Shown here one piece after another: positions 12,837 through 34,825 of a stretch of DNA of 64,000 nt; within the stretch, counting starts at the first letter, position 1, and every line of letters begins with the position of its first letter. The notes beneath the pieces were generated by a model. That model was not told the origin of the DNA. It searched no databases and was given only the letters and a program-made list of their open reading frames with translations. Origin of the DNA: Reticulitermes speratus (lineage: Eukaryota; Arthropoda; Insecta; Blattodea; Rhinotermitidae); the NCBI GenBank assembly GCA_021186555.1, contig JAJKFL010000005.1, positions 8,087,178-8,151,177 of the forward strand, given 5' to 3'. A program made the position numbers and the translations under genes.

Positions 12837-13100
12837 TACTCCGTTAGCCTCATGTTGCCCACTTCACTTGCACTATCTATCACTACGTACTGGTCCCGGC
12901 GTACAATCACTCGATTGCCGCCGGCACTAGGAAACACAACACACCACTCCCACTAGCACTCGTCAAGCACAGCGTATCGTACGTCCTACCAGTTACACTG
13001 CTACCGACGAACTCCTTGTAGTTTATGTTTGTGCATTTGATGGTTACTGAATACTAATATCCTTTTATTACTACATAATTCTGTTTGGCCGAGTCTTGCA

Positions 13101-13186
13101 TATACAGGGCATACACAAAAGAATGGTGCGGTTTCAATAGTAATGTCTATTGAAACCGCACCATTCGTTTGTGTATGCCCTGTATA
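13101..13186. repeat. Near-perfect palindromic MITE, copy 1
   Basis: Two 40-base arms (13101-13140, 13147-13186) differ at one position around a 6-base loop. The ends read TATACAGGGC and GCCCTGTATA, suggesting a TA target duplication as in the Tc1/mariner superfamily. The second copy is at 43383. Confidence 0.85.
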
Positions 13187-14703
13187 TACGTGATGTGGAG
13201 AACCATGCATTGTACCACTTACGTTACTTCAATGTTTGTGTGCGCCTTCCAAACTTCATTAGTACAGTAAATAAAAGAGCTCGGTAATACTAGCCTCTCC
13301 CACCCGGTTGCAGTGTTTATGTCCACTATGGCTCACCGAGATTTACGGTCAGCCTAGCTACGGCCACAGAATGGACAGATTATTGAAGTGTTGTTAAGAA
13401 GACGGTTCCATGATGTGTCATTGTTCACGAGAGGGCACTCCCACGAGATTGTGGCTTCATAATCATTACGAAATTTTAAGTATCTTAAAACGTCTCTTTT
13501 TAGATACGCTTAGAGAACAACAGATGTCTCGAAAACAGTCCTTCGAGTGAAAGGTGGCCAATATGCTAAAGAAGTATTTGATGCAATACAAACCTCTCAT
13601 TGGCCGACAATAAAATTAGGTTTACCCGCTCTGTTATCGCACGCGGAGTTAAGTTATATTGCTGTAGATGAGAGGTCGGCCCCCTCTCGTCTGTCAGAGA
13701 AAGCCACGCTGTAGACAAATGAAGAACAAGTGAACCACATAGGTTTTACAATTAAACGAAAGCAGTAAAACCACACAGGTATAACATGGTCCATTTGTCC
13801 CTTCTGTGTTTAACATACTAGAGTAGACTTCTGTTAATCCGGCACCATTTCGACCGAGGTTGTGTCGGACTATTGGTTATGTGTGGTGGTACTCTTAATT
13901 ACTTTGTCACTGTCAGTGTTAACTTGATTTGTTTCACGCCTTTACTACCACTGGAACCTTCATTGGCCTCTGACGTCATTATTACAGTCCGATGGGTATA
14001 AATATTCGAAATGCAAGTAAAAGAAATTGAGAAAATACAATAATGTCTAGTCGTGACAATGGAAAATAGCGAACTGAGATCACGGGGGTTTATGATGAGC
14101 TGGCTCGGTTCCTCTCAGCATCTTTCGGTTCGGCTGATTCTGCAGTGATGTTTATTGCTCCGAAGATCGCTCACCAGCATTTGCCCGTTTTTATGCTGGG
14201 CTATCGGGAATGCCGGATCATCGGATTCCGGATTGCTGGAGTATAACTCTATTAAGGGTTCTTCAAATGCTTTTGAAAAAAGTAAATATCACTACCTGCT
14301 ATACAGTTAAAAAATAGAAACTGAATAATGTAAGGCTGAATTAGTTAAGATAGGTGATGTCTTTTAATAGGGGATTTTTTCTGTAACTTAACAGTGACAA
14401 GATAATCATAAATGCATTTAGCTTCAGCTTTTTTTTCGTTTTAACAGAGCTAAAGTATATACAGCTTATAATTTCAAAGAGACAAAACAGTCTGTAGTTG
14501 AACATTAAAAATTTTGACCTTCAACCTTAATTTTAATGAGAGAAATGCCGCTGGATTTGAGCAGAAATAAAATTCAAATGCGTAAACAGTAATTTAAACG
14601 CTCAACAGTCATTCTTGACCGAAATTTTGAATTTACAAATTTCATTATCGAAAATGTTGCCGGTGGGTCATATACTTCCCGATGGCCTTAGGTCACTTGC
14701 CAC
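13187..14703. other. No gene recognised
   Basis: No classified repeat or coding signal. A stretch near 14180-14225 with GCTATCGGGAATGCCGGATC could be a worn transposon. Confidence 0.35.
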
Positions 14704-14714
14704 TGCTATAGATT

Positions 14715-14968
14715 TCCCCCCCCCCCAAATGGCTCGACAGCCCCTTGGGGGCGAAGGCCGCCTCAGTTTTCGAGGCTTCACGATCACACTTTTTTAGACA
14801 CACCACACTCGGTAGGACTCCTCTGGACGAGGGACCAGCACGTCGCAGAGACCTCTACCTGACAACACACAACACTCACAAAAGACAGACATCCATGCCT
14901 CCGGCGGAATTCGAACCCACAATCTTAGTAAGCGAGCGGCCGCAGACCCACGCCTTAGACCGCGCGGC
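14715..14968 (-). mobile_element. SINE4, with 11-bp target duplication
   Basis: Minus orientation. The tRNA-like B box appears on the plus strand as GGAATTCGAACCCAC, and the body has CTCGGTAGGACTCCTCTGG. Perfect flanks TGCTATAGATT lie at 14704-14714 and 14969-14979. The tail in this copy is a C run on the plus strand (poly-G on the element strand) rather than poly(A). Confidence 0.88.
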
Positions 14969-15054
14969 TGCTATAGATTATAACTGTCCGTATTCATACT
15001 TAATTCCAATTGTACCGTGCGAAAACGAACTGTATTAATTAAACTAACGTCACC

Positions 15055-15130
15055 AGCCTTTGACAGAGGTCAACTTTTATTAATGGAACACGCGTTTCGA
15101 CTTCTTTTTACGTCACCATCAGTGTCTTCT
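15055..15130 (-). repeat. Half foldback with degraded hammerhead-like core
   Basis: The minus strand reads CTGATGGTGAC, a loop, GTC, then GAAACGCGTGT. The terminal A of CTGATGA is G here. No second arm is seen. Confidence 0.4.
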
Positions 15131-15418
15131 GCATCATTAGTTCAATATTAAAGCGTTACAGAACTATATAATCTGACATAATTAATGACCTTAAAAGATT
15201 GCAGTAATGTTTTAATTAGTCACATGTATTAGTACCTGTTATTAACAAAATTTTACGTAGTGTACAAATTAGTATGTGATATATACGGAGTGTTATATAT
15301 ACAGGGTGTAACGTAATTAAACTACAGATTTCTGGGGATGATAGAGGAGATCAAGGCAATGTATATTAGGATAGGAAAGATTATCCAGAAATGCTTAGTT
15401 TGATTGTTAAACACAGAA

Positions 15419-15688
15419 TGGCCGTGCCATGGCTCAGGCGGTTAGTCACCGGCCTCTCACCGCGGAGGCCTGATTTCGATTCCGGGTCAGTCCATGTGGA
15501 ATTTGTGGTGGACAAATTGGCACTGGGAGAGGTTTTTTCCCCGAGTACTTCGGTTTTCCCTTGTAAATTTCTTTCCACCGGTGCTCCATTACAAGAAAAA
15601 AAATAATCATCACCACAGGGTTGCACAATAAGCCTGAAGGCTGCGGTACGTCCGTAGCATCTGCTGCGGGGCCCTTCACAAAAAAAAA
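15419..15688 (+). mobile_element. SINE3, complete
   Basis: The tRNA-like head GGCTCAGGCGGTTAGTC (A box) and GATTTCGATTCCGG (B box) are followed by GGTGGACAAATTGGCACTGG and an ending GGGCCCTTCAC plus an A tail. A short direct repeat ACAGAAT flanks it. Confidence 0.85.
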
Positions 15689-16093
15689 CAGAATCATGAA
15701 CACGTTGGGTTTGGAAGGATGAATTGCGTGTTGCTCTGGATCTTAGTAGCCTGCCATTTAGTTTTATTGAGAAGAATCAAATTTACACCTAAAATGAAAA
15801 TAAATGCATAAATGTTTGCCACGTCTAATAAAACAATGTCATAAACCTACTGCAAGAAACATTTCACTTGTAAATTTGTTTCTTCTCAATCAGTAGTTCT
15901 ATTTTTGTTTCACAGAACTCCATGTCCAGAACAACAAAATTTAGCAGCAGGCTGCTACCTTCCAGAGCAACATGCATTTCATCCTTCCAACCCGAACGTG
16001 TTTATGGTTCTGCCTGTGGCAACCAAACTAACCATTTCCGTATACCGGTTTTTAGCCTAAAATGCATTGTTGTGATCTCTCTATCATCCCTAG

Positions 16094-16377
16094 TGGGCCG
16101 GGATAGCGCAGTCGGTATAGCGACTCGCTACGGGCTGGACGGTCCGGGGATCGAATCCCACTAGGGGCGAGATTTTCCGCAGCCGTCCAGACCGGCCCTG
16201 GGGCCCACCCAGCCTCCTATACAATGGGTGCCGGGTCTCTGTCCCGAGGGTAAAGCGGCCGGGGCGTGGAGTTGACCACCCACCCTCATCTAGTGCCAGG
16301 GTTAAAGAAAGAGTAGAGCTATACCTCTACTCTCCCTCTGGGCCTTCATGGCCTGTTCTAGGGAGAACTTTACTTAT
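16094..16377 (+). mobile_element. SINE1, complete, with 12-bp target duplication
   Basis: The tRNA-like head has A box ATAGCGCAGTCGG and B box GGGGATCGAATCCC. The body includes CAGACCGGCCCTGGGGCCC and CCTCATCTAGTGC. TATCATCCCTAG flanks it at 16082-16093 and 16378-16389 (perfect). Confidence 0.92.
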
Positions 16378-16978
16378 TATCATCCCTAGGAATCTGTCCG
16401 TTGAATTACGATACATTCTTTATATATGAATATATCATTATTTGATGGGACTGCATTACATTTTTATGCTGTAATCTGCGAGTGAAGTTACCGTAGAAGG
16501 ACAGACATGTAATAACTACAGAGCAATAAACTGCAAACTGTGAAGCCATCCATTTGAATGTGGCAGTCCGTCACCTTTATCGGAAGGTAAGAGGTCACGG
16601 TCGCACGACTTTAGATCGGTCAGACTAGCTGGAAACTCTCATATTGGATGTGTGGAGAGCCTGCTCTCTTTTGTACAATCCCTTGCTTTTCTAAATATTC
16701 TGACGGGGTGTCTATTTTAGGATCAGTAACACCGAATCTTTCATTGTGATGGTCCATACCGCGATATCGTTGTTGATACTTGTAGCATGTGTGTTAAAGG
16801 ATTTTTATTTTAATATAATATTGTGATGTTTTTATATTGGTGAATAGCATAAGGGTCCTCCAGACTTATTCAACTGATATTATTATACACAATTTCAGAC
16901 TCGAATATTTAAAGTATTTGTGCTGAATTTACTTCCATGGCTGTTTAGGTCTGATTGACAAGTATCCGTGCAGCTTGG

Positions 16979-17260
16979 CCGTGCCATGGCTCAGGCGGTT
17001 AGTCGCCGGCCTCTCACCACGGAGGCCCGGGTTCGATCCCAGGTCAAGTCCATGTGAGATTTGTGGTGGACAAAGTGGCACTGGGACAGGTTTTTCTCCG
17101 AGTTGTCGGTTTTCCCATGTCGATTTCATTCCACTGGTGCTCCATTACTTGTAAAACTTGGTAAAAAACTGCTCATTCATCTATCATCATCATTGGGGTT
17201 GCACAAAAAGTCTTAAAGGCTGTGGTGAGGGGGCCCTTCATCACAAACGAAAAAAAAAAA
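16979..17260 (+). mobile_element. SINE3, complete, with 15-bp target duplication
   Basis: Same head and body as 15419, with B box GGGTTCGATCCCAGG. It ends GGGCCCTTCATCAC plus an A tail. Flanks ATCCGTGCAGCTTGG (16964-16978) and ATCCGTGTAGCTTGG (17261-17275) match at 14 of 15. Confidence 0.9.
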
Positions 17261-17564
17261 ATCCGTGTAGCTTGGCTATATTTATCACGTTTTAACTTTA
17301 CGGTTTTAACCGGGTGAACTTTATAGTTCGGCGTAAACTGTGCGTGTGATTTTACTCTTGGTTTTTGTTGACTTCGAATTTAAATTTTATACCGGCGCAA
17401 ATAGCCTCAGACGTTACGAAATCCTTCCCGCCCCCTTCTAAAACTACCCAATTACACTGTCCAAGTCCGGCTGATATAAACTTCGACGTCTACTTTCGTC
17501 TATTTACACCCTTATTCCAGCTCCATAACTGACGTACAGGTGTCGTGACACTGCAAAAAAGAAC

Positions 17565-17745
17565 GTAAAAAAGGTAAAGGTCTTCCCGTTCATGCCATGA
17601 AGGCATGTTGACGCAACAGATATATGGCTCCATTAACCTCGGCACTTCATGGAGGAGAGTGGTCAGCTCCACCCCCTGGTCCCTTTAACCCCCTTGAAAC
17701 CGCGGTACCCACTGAATAGGAGGCAGTATGAGCCCCAGTCCGGTC
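17565..17745 (-). mobile_element. SINE1, 5' truncated and diverged
   Basis: The minus-strand body of SINE1 is recognisable from CATGCCATGAAGGCATG, TTAACCTCGGCACT and GGTACCCACTGAATAGGAGGC. The tRNA-like head is gone. Confidence 0.7.
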
Positions 17746-17767
17746 TACATGTTTTGGACAAGAGACA

Positions 17768-18270
17768 CTTTTTTTTTTGTGGTGAAGGGCCCGCAGCAGA
17801 TGCTACGGACGCACCGCAGCCTTAAGGCTTCTTGTGTAACCCTGTGATGAAAATGAAAGATGACCAGTTTTTTTTATTTTTACAAGTAATGGTGCACCGG
17901 TGGAATGAAATTTACAGGGGAAAACCGAAGTACTTGGGGAAGAACCTGTCCCAATGTCACTTTGTCCACCACAAATCCCACATGGACTGACCCGGGATTT
18001 TTTTTTGTCCCGTTTCTTTCCTTTGATCTATTTTGTCCCTTTAGATCCTTCCTTCCTTCTTCATGTCACGTATGTTCCGTACTAGTCCTTATACAACAAA
18101 CACAACACAAACATCCATGCCCCCGGCGGGATTCGAACCCACAATCCCAGTAAGCGAGCGGCCGTAGACCCACGCCTTAGACCGCGCGGCCACTGGGATC
18201 GACTATGGATCGAATCCGGGCCTCCGCTGTAGGAGGCCGGCGACTAACCGCCTGAGCCATGGCACGACCT
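17768..18270 (-). mobile_element. SINE3 interrupted by SINE4b
   Basis: The tail and body (17768-17998) and the head (about 18206-18270) are SINE3 on the minus strand. The element is cut exactly inside its tRNA-like B box, after GACCCGGGAT, by the SINE4b at 17999-18205. Confidence 0.85.
17999..18205 (-). mobile_element. SINE4b nested in a SINE3 B box
   Basis: It has a T run, then a 3' part shared with 44150-44280 and 55660-55790, then the tRNA-like head with GGCGGGATTCGAACCCAC and AGTAAGCGAGCGGCCG. It is joined to SINE3 at GGGAT, the same type of junction as at 44.0, 44.15 and 55.65 kb. Confidence 0.8.
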
Positions 18271-18271
18271 T

Positions 18272-18360
18272 GACACGTCTCTTGCCCCTGCCGGGATCCG
18301 AACCCCGGATCGTCCTGCCCATAGCCTAGTCACTATAGCAGCTACACTATCCCGGCTCCT
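18272..18360 (-). mobile_element. tRNA-like SINE head, SINE1-related
   Basis: The minus strand carries CCGGGATAGTGTAGCTG (A box) and CCGGGGTTCGGATCCCGG (B box) but no SINE1 body. Either a truncated SINE1 or a fourth head type. Confidence 0.55.
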
Positions 18361-18424
18361 GTCATGGCATTGTTGTCAGTCATAGTGATTAATCCCATGG
18401 AGCTTAATTTTTTTTTTTTTTGAG

Positions 18425-18625
18425 AAGTTCATAGTTGTTCAGTCAATCAAGATATTTCCCACATTTTGTGGAACCCTAAGGTTCATTACCTAACTCACAA
18501 GAGTCCACCACTAGTACTCGTTCTTAGCCATATGAATTCAGTCCACATCTACCCATCCTATTCCACTTTTACTCTTATGCTTCCATCTAAGCCTAAGTCT
18601 TGTAAGTGATCTGTTTCATAATAAG
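18425..18625 (-). mobile_element. RTE-like family A 3' fragment, diverged
   Basis: The plus strand reads TGGAACCCTAAGGTTCATTACC and CATCTAAGCCTAAGTCTTG, matching the 3' ends at 1.7 and 38.2 kb. Many substitutions; no frame is open. Confidence 0.6.
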
Positions 18626-20421
18626 ACATATCTTGCTACAAATAATGTTAATTGGTGTGGAGTGACGCTATCAAAATGTAGGTTTTATGAGTATAATTTT
18701 AGCTTTCGGTTTTTGTATTCGTATTTCTGACACTTTGAAAGCAGTGAATAAAAATTTTGGTTTATTTTATGCCCATTACCTGCAGCATTAGTGCTAGGAT
18801 GCTTAGTATAAGGCGTTGTCTTACTTTCTTGTTATAGCCTAAACTCTATTACTGCAAATGCAGTTCTGCGGAACGGGTCATGATGGTTAAATATTGCATC
18901 TTGTGCGGAGGAAATGCCACTACCAAGAAATGTAGCCCTATTACATTAAATTATTACTATCGCCTGAGACCTGATTCCGTGAAGTCTGGTAGAAATATAG
19001 GTCTACTAACCTTTTGGATGAACCTGCTGCCTTTACATTCCGTCTGCTATCCCGAAGATCAATACCGAATTCCTCACAAAGGTTGATACATTTTCTGCAA
19101 AACTATACGAACTCGCGTCCTTCAACATAATAACCTTCATATTATGGTTGTGGGATCCTCAAAGCTTACATATATTAGGTTAAACTTTAATTACTTGGAC
19201 CTTTTGAATTTTAATTTCTTCTTTGATGTAAAGACATTTATTTTAGTTTGTACATCCCATTGGGACACATACGAATTAAATTCATAAATAGAACCCTCGA
19301 TCACAACTCAATTTTTATAGTTATTTAACGTAATTTAATAATTGAATAAATATTAAATATCTAGATAAAATGCACTTGTGGTCGACGATTTTATTAGTTT
19401 AATTTAAGTCACGTTTGTTGTTTTTACTTGTTGAGTCCTGTACACCTAACAGACATAACTGCACAGATTGGTCTGTGTTGACGCCTGTAATTATCTGTAT
19501 ATTTCTTTTTTTACTGTTAACGTCTTATTTTTTTATCCATCAGTTGACACAGTCATTGCGTGCCTAAACACAATTAATGTATTTTAATTAATGTTTTTGA
19601 ACAGCAACTCTTTCATGTAGTGTAGTTATGCTTATGATGATTTACATTTTAAACATTATTAGTGGAATGATCTAATACAAATAAAATAAACATAATAATA
19701 ATACAAGTTTATAAGAATAATTGAAATGAAATTGAAATGTGTGTGTATCATTTTTTGAAAACATGGAATTTTATTTTTGTATAGTTTTTGACTCATTGCT
19801 TGGTATACGAAATTACTTTTAACTCTGATTCATTTACGTTAGGTTTTAGGTTAGGCTTAACAACTCTTTCTTTTTGCAGTATGTATGTTTTGATGTTTTT
19901 GTATTATTTAATGTGTGGGTTTTTTTTTGTAATGTGCGTGTGTTTTGTTTGTATTGTGTGTGGGTGTTTTTGTAATGTGTGGATGTTTTTGTTAAGGAGT
20001 GGATGTTTTTGTTAAGGTGTGGATGTTTTTGTAATATGTGTACGGTGTTGTAATGTGTGTACTTGTATTTACTGTATGTATTTTGTTTTGTAATTGTGTA
20101 TAGTTTGTATTGTATTGTTACTTTTATGTATATTTATATGTCCATTTGTATTGTGTGTACTAGTGTAAGGACTACTGCCACCGGGTGAAAACCCAATTGC
20201 AGTAAATAATAATAATAATAATAAAATAATATTTCTAATGAATATGAATATATTTACGGTAAAAAAAATTCATTCGGGTTGTAAGCAAATTCATGTAGGA
20301 GCAAGTCACGCAAATTGGACCAAAATGTCTTTTGCTGACTGTAGATCAGTACGAACTGACGTCGCCATATTTAATTAAAACACGTGCATGCAAAAGCCCA
20401 CTGAGCACGGCCGCTACTTAC
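18626..20421. other. Intron 2 sequence of the TASK gene, no further exon seen
   Basis: AT-rich, with a G/T-rich tract at 19900-20160 (degenerate gtgtggatgtttttgtaa units) and AATAAT repeats near 20205. The next channel exon should start with a TAYGG-type continuation of GYG and then HSTP-like residues. Nothing of the kind is visible here or further left. Confidence 0.55.
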
Positions 20422-31454
<11,033 letters not shown>

Positions 31455-31776
31455 CTGAAACAAAGAAAAGTCCTGATCAGATTGAGCAGTGTCATGATCA
31501 GGGCATGACCAATACCCATGGCCTGCAGCTTCCACATCAGTGCAAAGAAAGTCGTGACTGGATTGATACTTCAGGTTCTCACAGCGGCGACTACATAGAC
31601 TGCTGTCTTCGTGGACGTGGCACCATGTACCCTGATGGAAATTTGTGTTTTGCAGGAATCTGTACTGCCTAAGTCTTCAGAGTACATGACAGTGCTCAAT
31701 TTGTTTCCGCAAGGCTCTTCTTCCAAATCGAACAACCTGTTGCACCAAGACCAACAGTTACTACTAGCATGTACAA

Positions 31777-31977
31777 CATGGGTCTCCAACCTTTTTATGG
31801 CAAAGGCCCACACCGGTTATGGCGGGCTGGTTCGCGGGCCTCACATGGACAAATAACAATAAGTGGTATACCTAATAGCCTAAATTATTGTTTAATTTTT
31901 TTAGTACATACATAATTTTAAAATGTTGCTGTTGTCCGAACAATACAAGCTGCCGGACCGCGGGTTGCAGACCCGTG
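31777..31977. mobile_element. hAT MITE near the TASK 5' end
   Basis: 201 bp, starting CATGGGTCTCCAACC and ending GGTTGCAGACCCGTG. Flanks ATGTACAA and AAGTACAA are an 8-bp duplication (7 of 8). It lies about 320 bp upstream of the presumed 5' UTR. Confidence 0.8.
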
Positions 31978-32329
31978 AAGTACAACGTATACTCGTCTCC
32001 TATCTTAATGCCATCATCAATTTCATGCAGTCGCCTTTTTGTCGCAAAACAGATTTCGTCGACCGAGTCTCGTCTATAGTGAAGAAAAATAACGACCATA
32101 TTTTGAGTTAAGTTGGACAATACGTTATTTTCAGTTGATTGGTCAGTTGACAGTTATCAACAACCGCTGCAGCCCGACATTCTGAAGTTGGTAGCTTCTG
32201 ATTGGCTTTCGACCCACCAGGACTCATGTGCGATCAACATCGTATTCAAATGCAAGTTACAGTTCCGTTAAGGATAATAAGAAAAATTTTCGCCTGTATG
32301 CTTCGTTTAGTTTTCGAACAGGGCCCCTT

Positions 32330-32690
32330 CCTAAGGGAAGTCACTCGCCCAAGTCACTTGACTGCTGTCGCCAGCTGTCACTGTCCGAATGCAAGTCACT
32401 CGCCCCAGTCACTTGACCGCTGTCGCCAGCTGGCAGTGTTCGAATGCAAGTCACTCGCCCCAGTCACTTGACCGCTGTCGCCAGCTGTCACTCTCCGAAT
32501 GCAAGTCACTCGCCCCAGTCATTTAACCGCTGTCGCCAGCTGGCAGTGTTCGAATGCAAATCACTCGCCCCAGTCATTTAACCGCTGTCGCCAGCTGGCA
32601 GTGTTCGAATGCAAGTCACTCGCCCAAGTCACTTGACTGCTGTCGCCAGCTGTCACTGTTCGAATGCAAATCACTCGCCCCAGTCACTGC
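32330..32690. repeat. 55-bp tandem array, about 6 copies
   Basis: The period is exactly 55: GCTGTCGCCAGCTG recurs at 32364, 32419, 32474, 32529, 32584 and 32639. Each unit has an E-box CAGCTG. It lies about 0.9 kb upstream of the TASK 5' UTR. Confidence 0.92.
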
Positions 32691-32756
32691 CCACCAACGC
32701 ACGTTTTATGTGGGTTTGCCGAACTTCAGTCTATGTTAGAGATATACGTTCTTGAG

Positions 32757-32905
32757 GTCTTCGCTCTTCTGGGTTGTTACGCAGCGTATGTTGGCAGATG
32801 TTTACCGACGTTTCGGGACAGCCTGTAGGTCCCATTGAAGATAAAACCGATAGGACGTCGGTAAACAATTACCAACATATGCTGCATAACAATCAAAAGA
32901 GCAAA
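32757..32905. repeat. Foldback element with hammerhead-like cores
   Basis: Arms TTGTTACGCAGCGTATGTTGG and CCAACATATGCTGCATAACAA type, with internal TTTACCGACGTTTCGGGAC and GACGTCGGTAAAC. The minus strand carries a GGGAC/GTCCC stem followed by GAAACGTC. Confidence 0.8.
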
Positions 32906-33536
32906 GACCTCATCTTCACGGTGGCGGAAGTCTGAAATCTCGCATGTAAGTTCTTATTGACAGGAATGGTCCACACTGTATGGAATAACAATGACACAAT
33001 ACTTCACGGATTTTTCTTTTCCCCTTACATTCCGCATTTTTCTTCCACTCTCCTCTCCTCTTTATTAAATGTGCTTATATTCTGCTTCCTGTTTCACTTT
33101 CCTCTTATTATTTGTTCTGCCATGAATTGTAAGGAATTGGGCACGCCACGTAAAGCCTGTCTCATGCTTTATGTATAACCTTTCTTTATGGCGGTGCACC
33201 CCGTCTTCATAACCAAGACTCTTGGCACAGAGGTATGTAAATCTACAACATTTTACTCCAGAATAACAGGGTCGTGAAAAAGAAACATGGTCGTAACTAC
33301 GTGAAAATTATATCCAGAGCGGAGGAGGTGTTAGTACCAAAATTTGGGTTCAATTCTGGTTACTTTTAAAGCTTTGAGAATTTATCTCTTTATTTTGTTG
33401 ATAGTCGCGAGTGACCAATGTGTGTAAATCAGCATTACATCCATAAAAACAAAATCAACAACCTTTTTTCCCCTAGTGGTTGTAGAGATCGTTTTAATCG
33501 ACAAAACAATTTTGCCGTGTAAGGTGATTAGCCAAG
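32906..33536. other. No gene recognised
   Basis: Short ORFs only; a decayed retroelement is possible but unsupported. Confidence 0.35.
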
Positions 33537-33868
33537 AAGAATGAGGTGGGCAGGGCATGTAGCACGTATGGGTGAGGGGAGAGGTGCATACAGGATTTTG
33601 GTGGGGAGACCTGAGGGAAGGAGACCACTTGGAAGACCCAGGCGTAGATGGTAGGATAATATTAAAATGGATCTTCAAAAAGTGGGATGGAGGGCATGGA
33701 CTGGATTGATATGGCTTCGGATAGGGACAGGTAGTGGGCTGTTGTGAGTGCGGTAATGGACCTTGGTGTTCCACAAAACGCGGGGAATTTCTAGACTAGC
33801 TGACAACCTGTTAGCTTCTCAAGACGGACTGTGCTCCATGGAGTTAGTTAGTTAGCTAGCTAGTTAGG
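33537..33868 (+). mobile_element. RTE-like family A 3' end with (TTAG)n tail
   Basis: The plus strand encodes [20 protein letters not shown] and GRPRRRW, then the 3' UTR with TGGTGTTCCACAAAACGCGG and CTTCTCAAGACGGACTGTGC. It ends in a GTTAGTTAGTTAGCTAGC tail (33842-33868) instead of poly(A). Confidence 0.85.
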
Positions 33869-34479
33869 TGATTAGCATGAACGTAGGACTGTACCATTTT
33901 TTAATTAGCTCTGTGTAATAGAAGGTACTGTGTATTAATGATTGTGCATTAGAATTTTACATTTATTGTGTTACGTCGCCACTGATATCAAGAAATGCTT
34001 CCGCAGATGTATTACGTTTCTTGCAGGTAATTCTGTTGAACCGATTTCTCCGTCTCCAGGAGCCTTATAGCAGCGCGCCCTGCTTCCGAAAGTTCGAAAT
34101 GTCGCTGATTCTGAAAGTTTCACGAAAGGCTGAATGCTTCAAATTAGGCGTCGACTGCAGCTGACATAAATTATGTATCCGCGTCGTCCGTTGTTAGTGT
34201 TTTGTCAATCCGGGGCTGTGGCATGGAGGTCAGAAGGTCACGTCAGATTTCAGCTCTTGGGTCTTTAATGCGAAAGCTCCTGAACATGTTAGCTACTGGA
34301 CGCTGGTCTGGCAACGCGAATTATGCACAGTCCGGTCGCGAATTTCTCTACCCTATATTCTGTCAATATTGAAATGTATATTACGTGGCGTTACTGTCGT
34401 GGTTGTTCAAATTTTTAACACTGTCAGAATGTGACCAGTTAGATCTAACTCCACGATAAAGATATGTAGATATTGGGGA
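33869..34479. other. No gene recognised
   Basis: No classified repeat. Confidence 0.35.
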
Positions 34480-34745
34480 GGAGATTGAACGAGATAAAAA
34501 TATGAGCTGCTCCATGCAGGCATTTAATTCAGTGACAAGTTTAGTCTAGATCAGTGTGAGCTAGCATAAACTTGTGTTACTTCTACTACTTCTTTGGAGT
34601 GATGTAGCTAAGTAAGAAATATCTATTTATTCTTGGGAGACATTTAAGTCAGAGATAAAGCTATGCTGATTCTTTGGAGAAGTGTAACTCATGTATACAA
34701 ATGTGCTTACTCTTTCGAGAGTTTTAAATCTTTAATGCTAAATGG
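34480..34745. repeat. Decayed tandem repeat, about 60-bp units
   Basis: Recurrent phrases GATAAAGCTATGCTGATTCT, TTTGGAGA and ATTTAAGTC at irregular spacing of about 60 bp. The same degenerate repeat occupies 40530-40930. Confidence 0.55.
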
Positions 34746-34825
34746 GACCCTGTCACCATAACATGGCGCGTCTTCACGTTGCAAATGGACGAGACAGCGG
34801 CCACGTAATGGAGGATGACTGCAGA
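34745..34825 (-). mobile_element. RTE-like family A 5' fragment
   Basis: GGACCCTGTCACCATAACAT and GGCGCGTCTTCACGTTGC match the 5' part of the mini-element at 51044-51231. Confidence 0.55.

Larger units (their letters stand above)
8753..13017 (-). mobile_element. Full-length Jockey-like non-LTR retrotransposon
   Basis: 4.27 kb on the minus strand, with its poly(A) (plus-strand T run) at about 8753-8766. It is bounded by the 13-bp duplication GTAGTTTATGTTT (8740-8752 and 13018-13030). ORF1 is a gag with CCHC knuckles; ORF2 has an endonuclease and RT but no RNase H, as expected for the Jockey clade. Both ORFs carry frameshifts, so this copy cannot move itself. The intact duplication and full length suggest moderate age. 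Confidence 0.93.
8524..13052. repeat. Foldback element split by the Jockey insertion
   Basis: The left arm (about 8524-8638) and right arm (8672-8750 resuming at 13022-13052) are near-perfect inverse complements, over 110 bp each. The arms carry mirrored hammerhead-like motifs: minus strand around 8590-8629 and plus strand 8672-8710. The outer right end was displaced by the LINE at 8753-13017. Confidence 0.85.

Noticed and set aside
31571-31813. 80-codon minus-strand ORF upstream of the TASK start as an extra coding exon
   Set aside because: TASK proteins start at MKKQNVR, the ORF overlaps a hAT MITE, and a good splice acceptor lies between it and the start codon.
33842-33868. Interstitial telomere repeat (TTAGG)n
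   Set aside because: The unit is TTAG with TAGC variants and sits exactly at the 3' end of an RTE-like element, so it is a retroelement tail.
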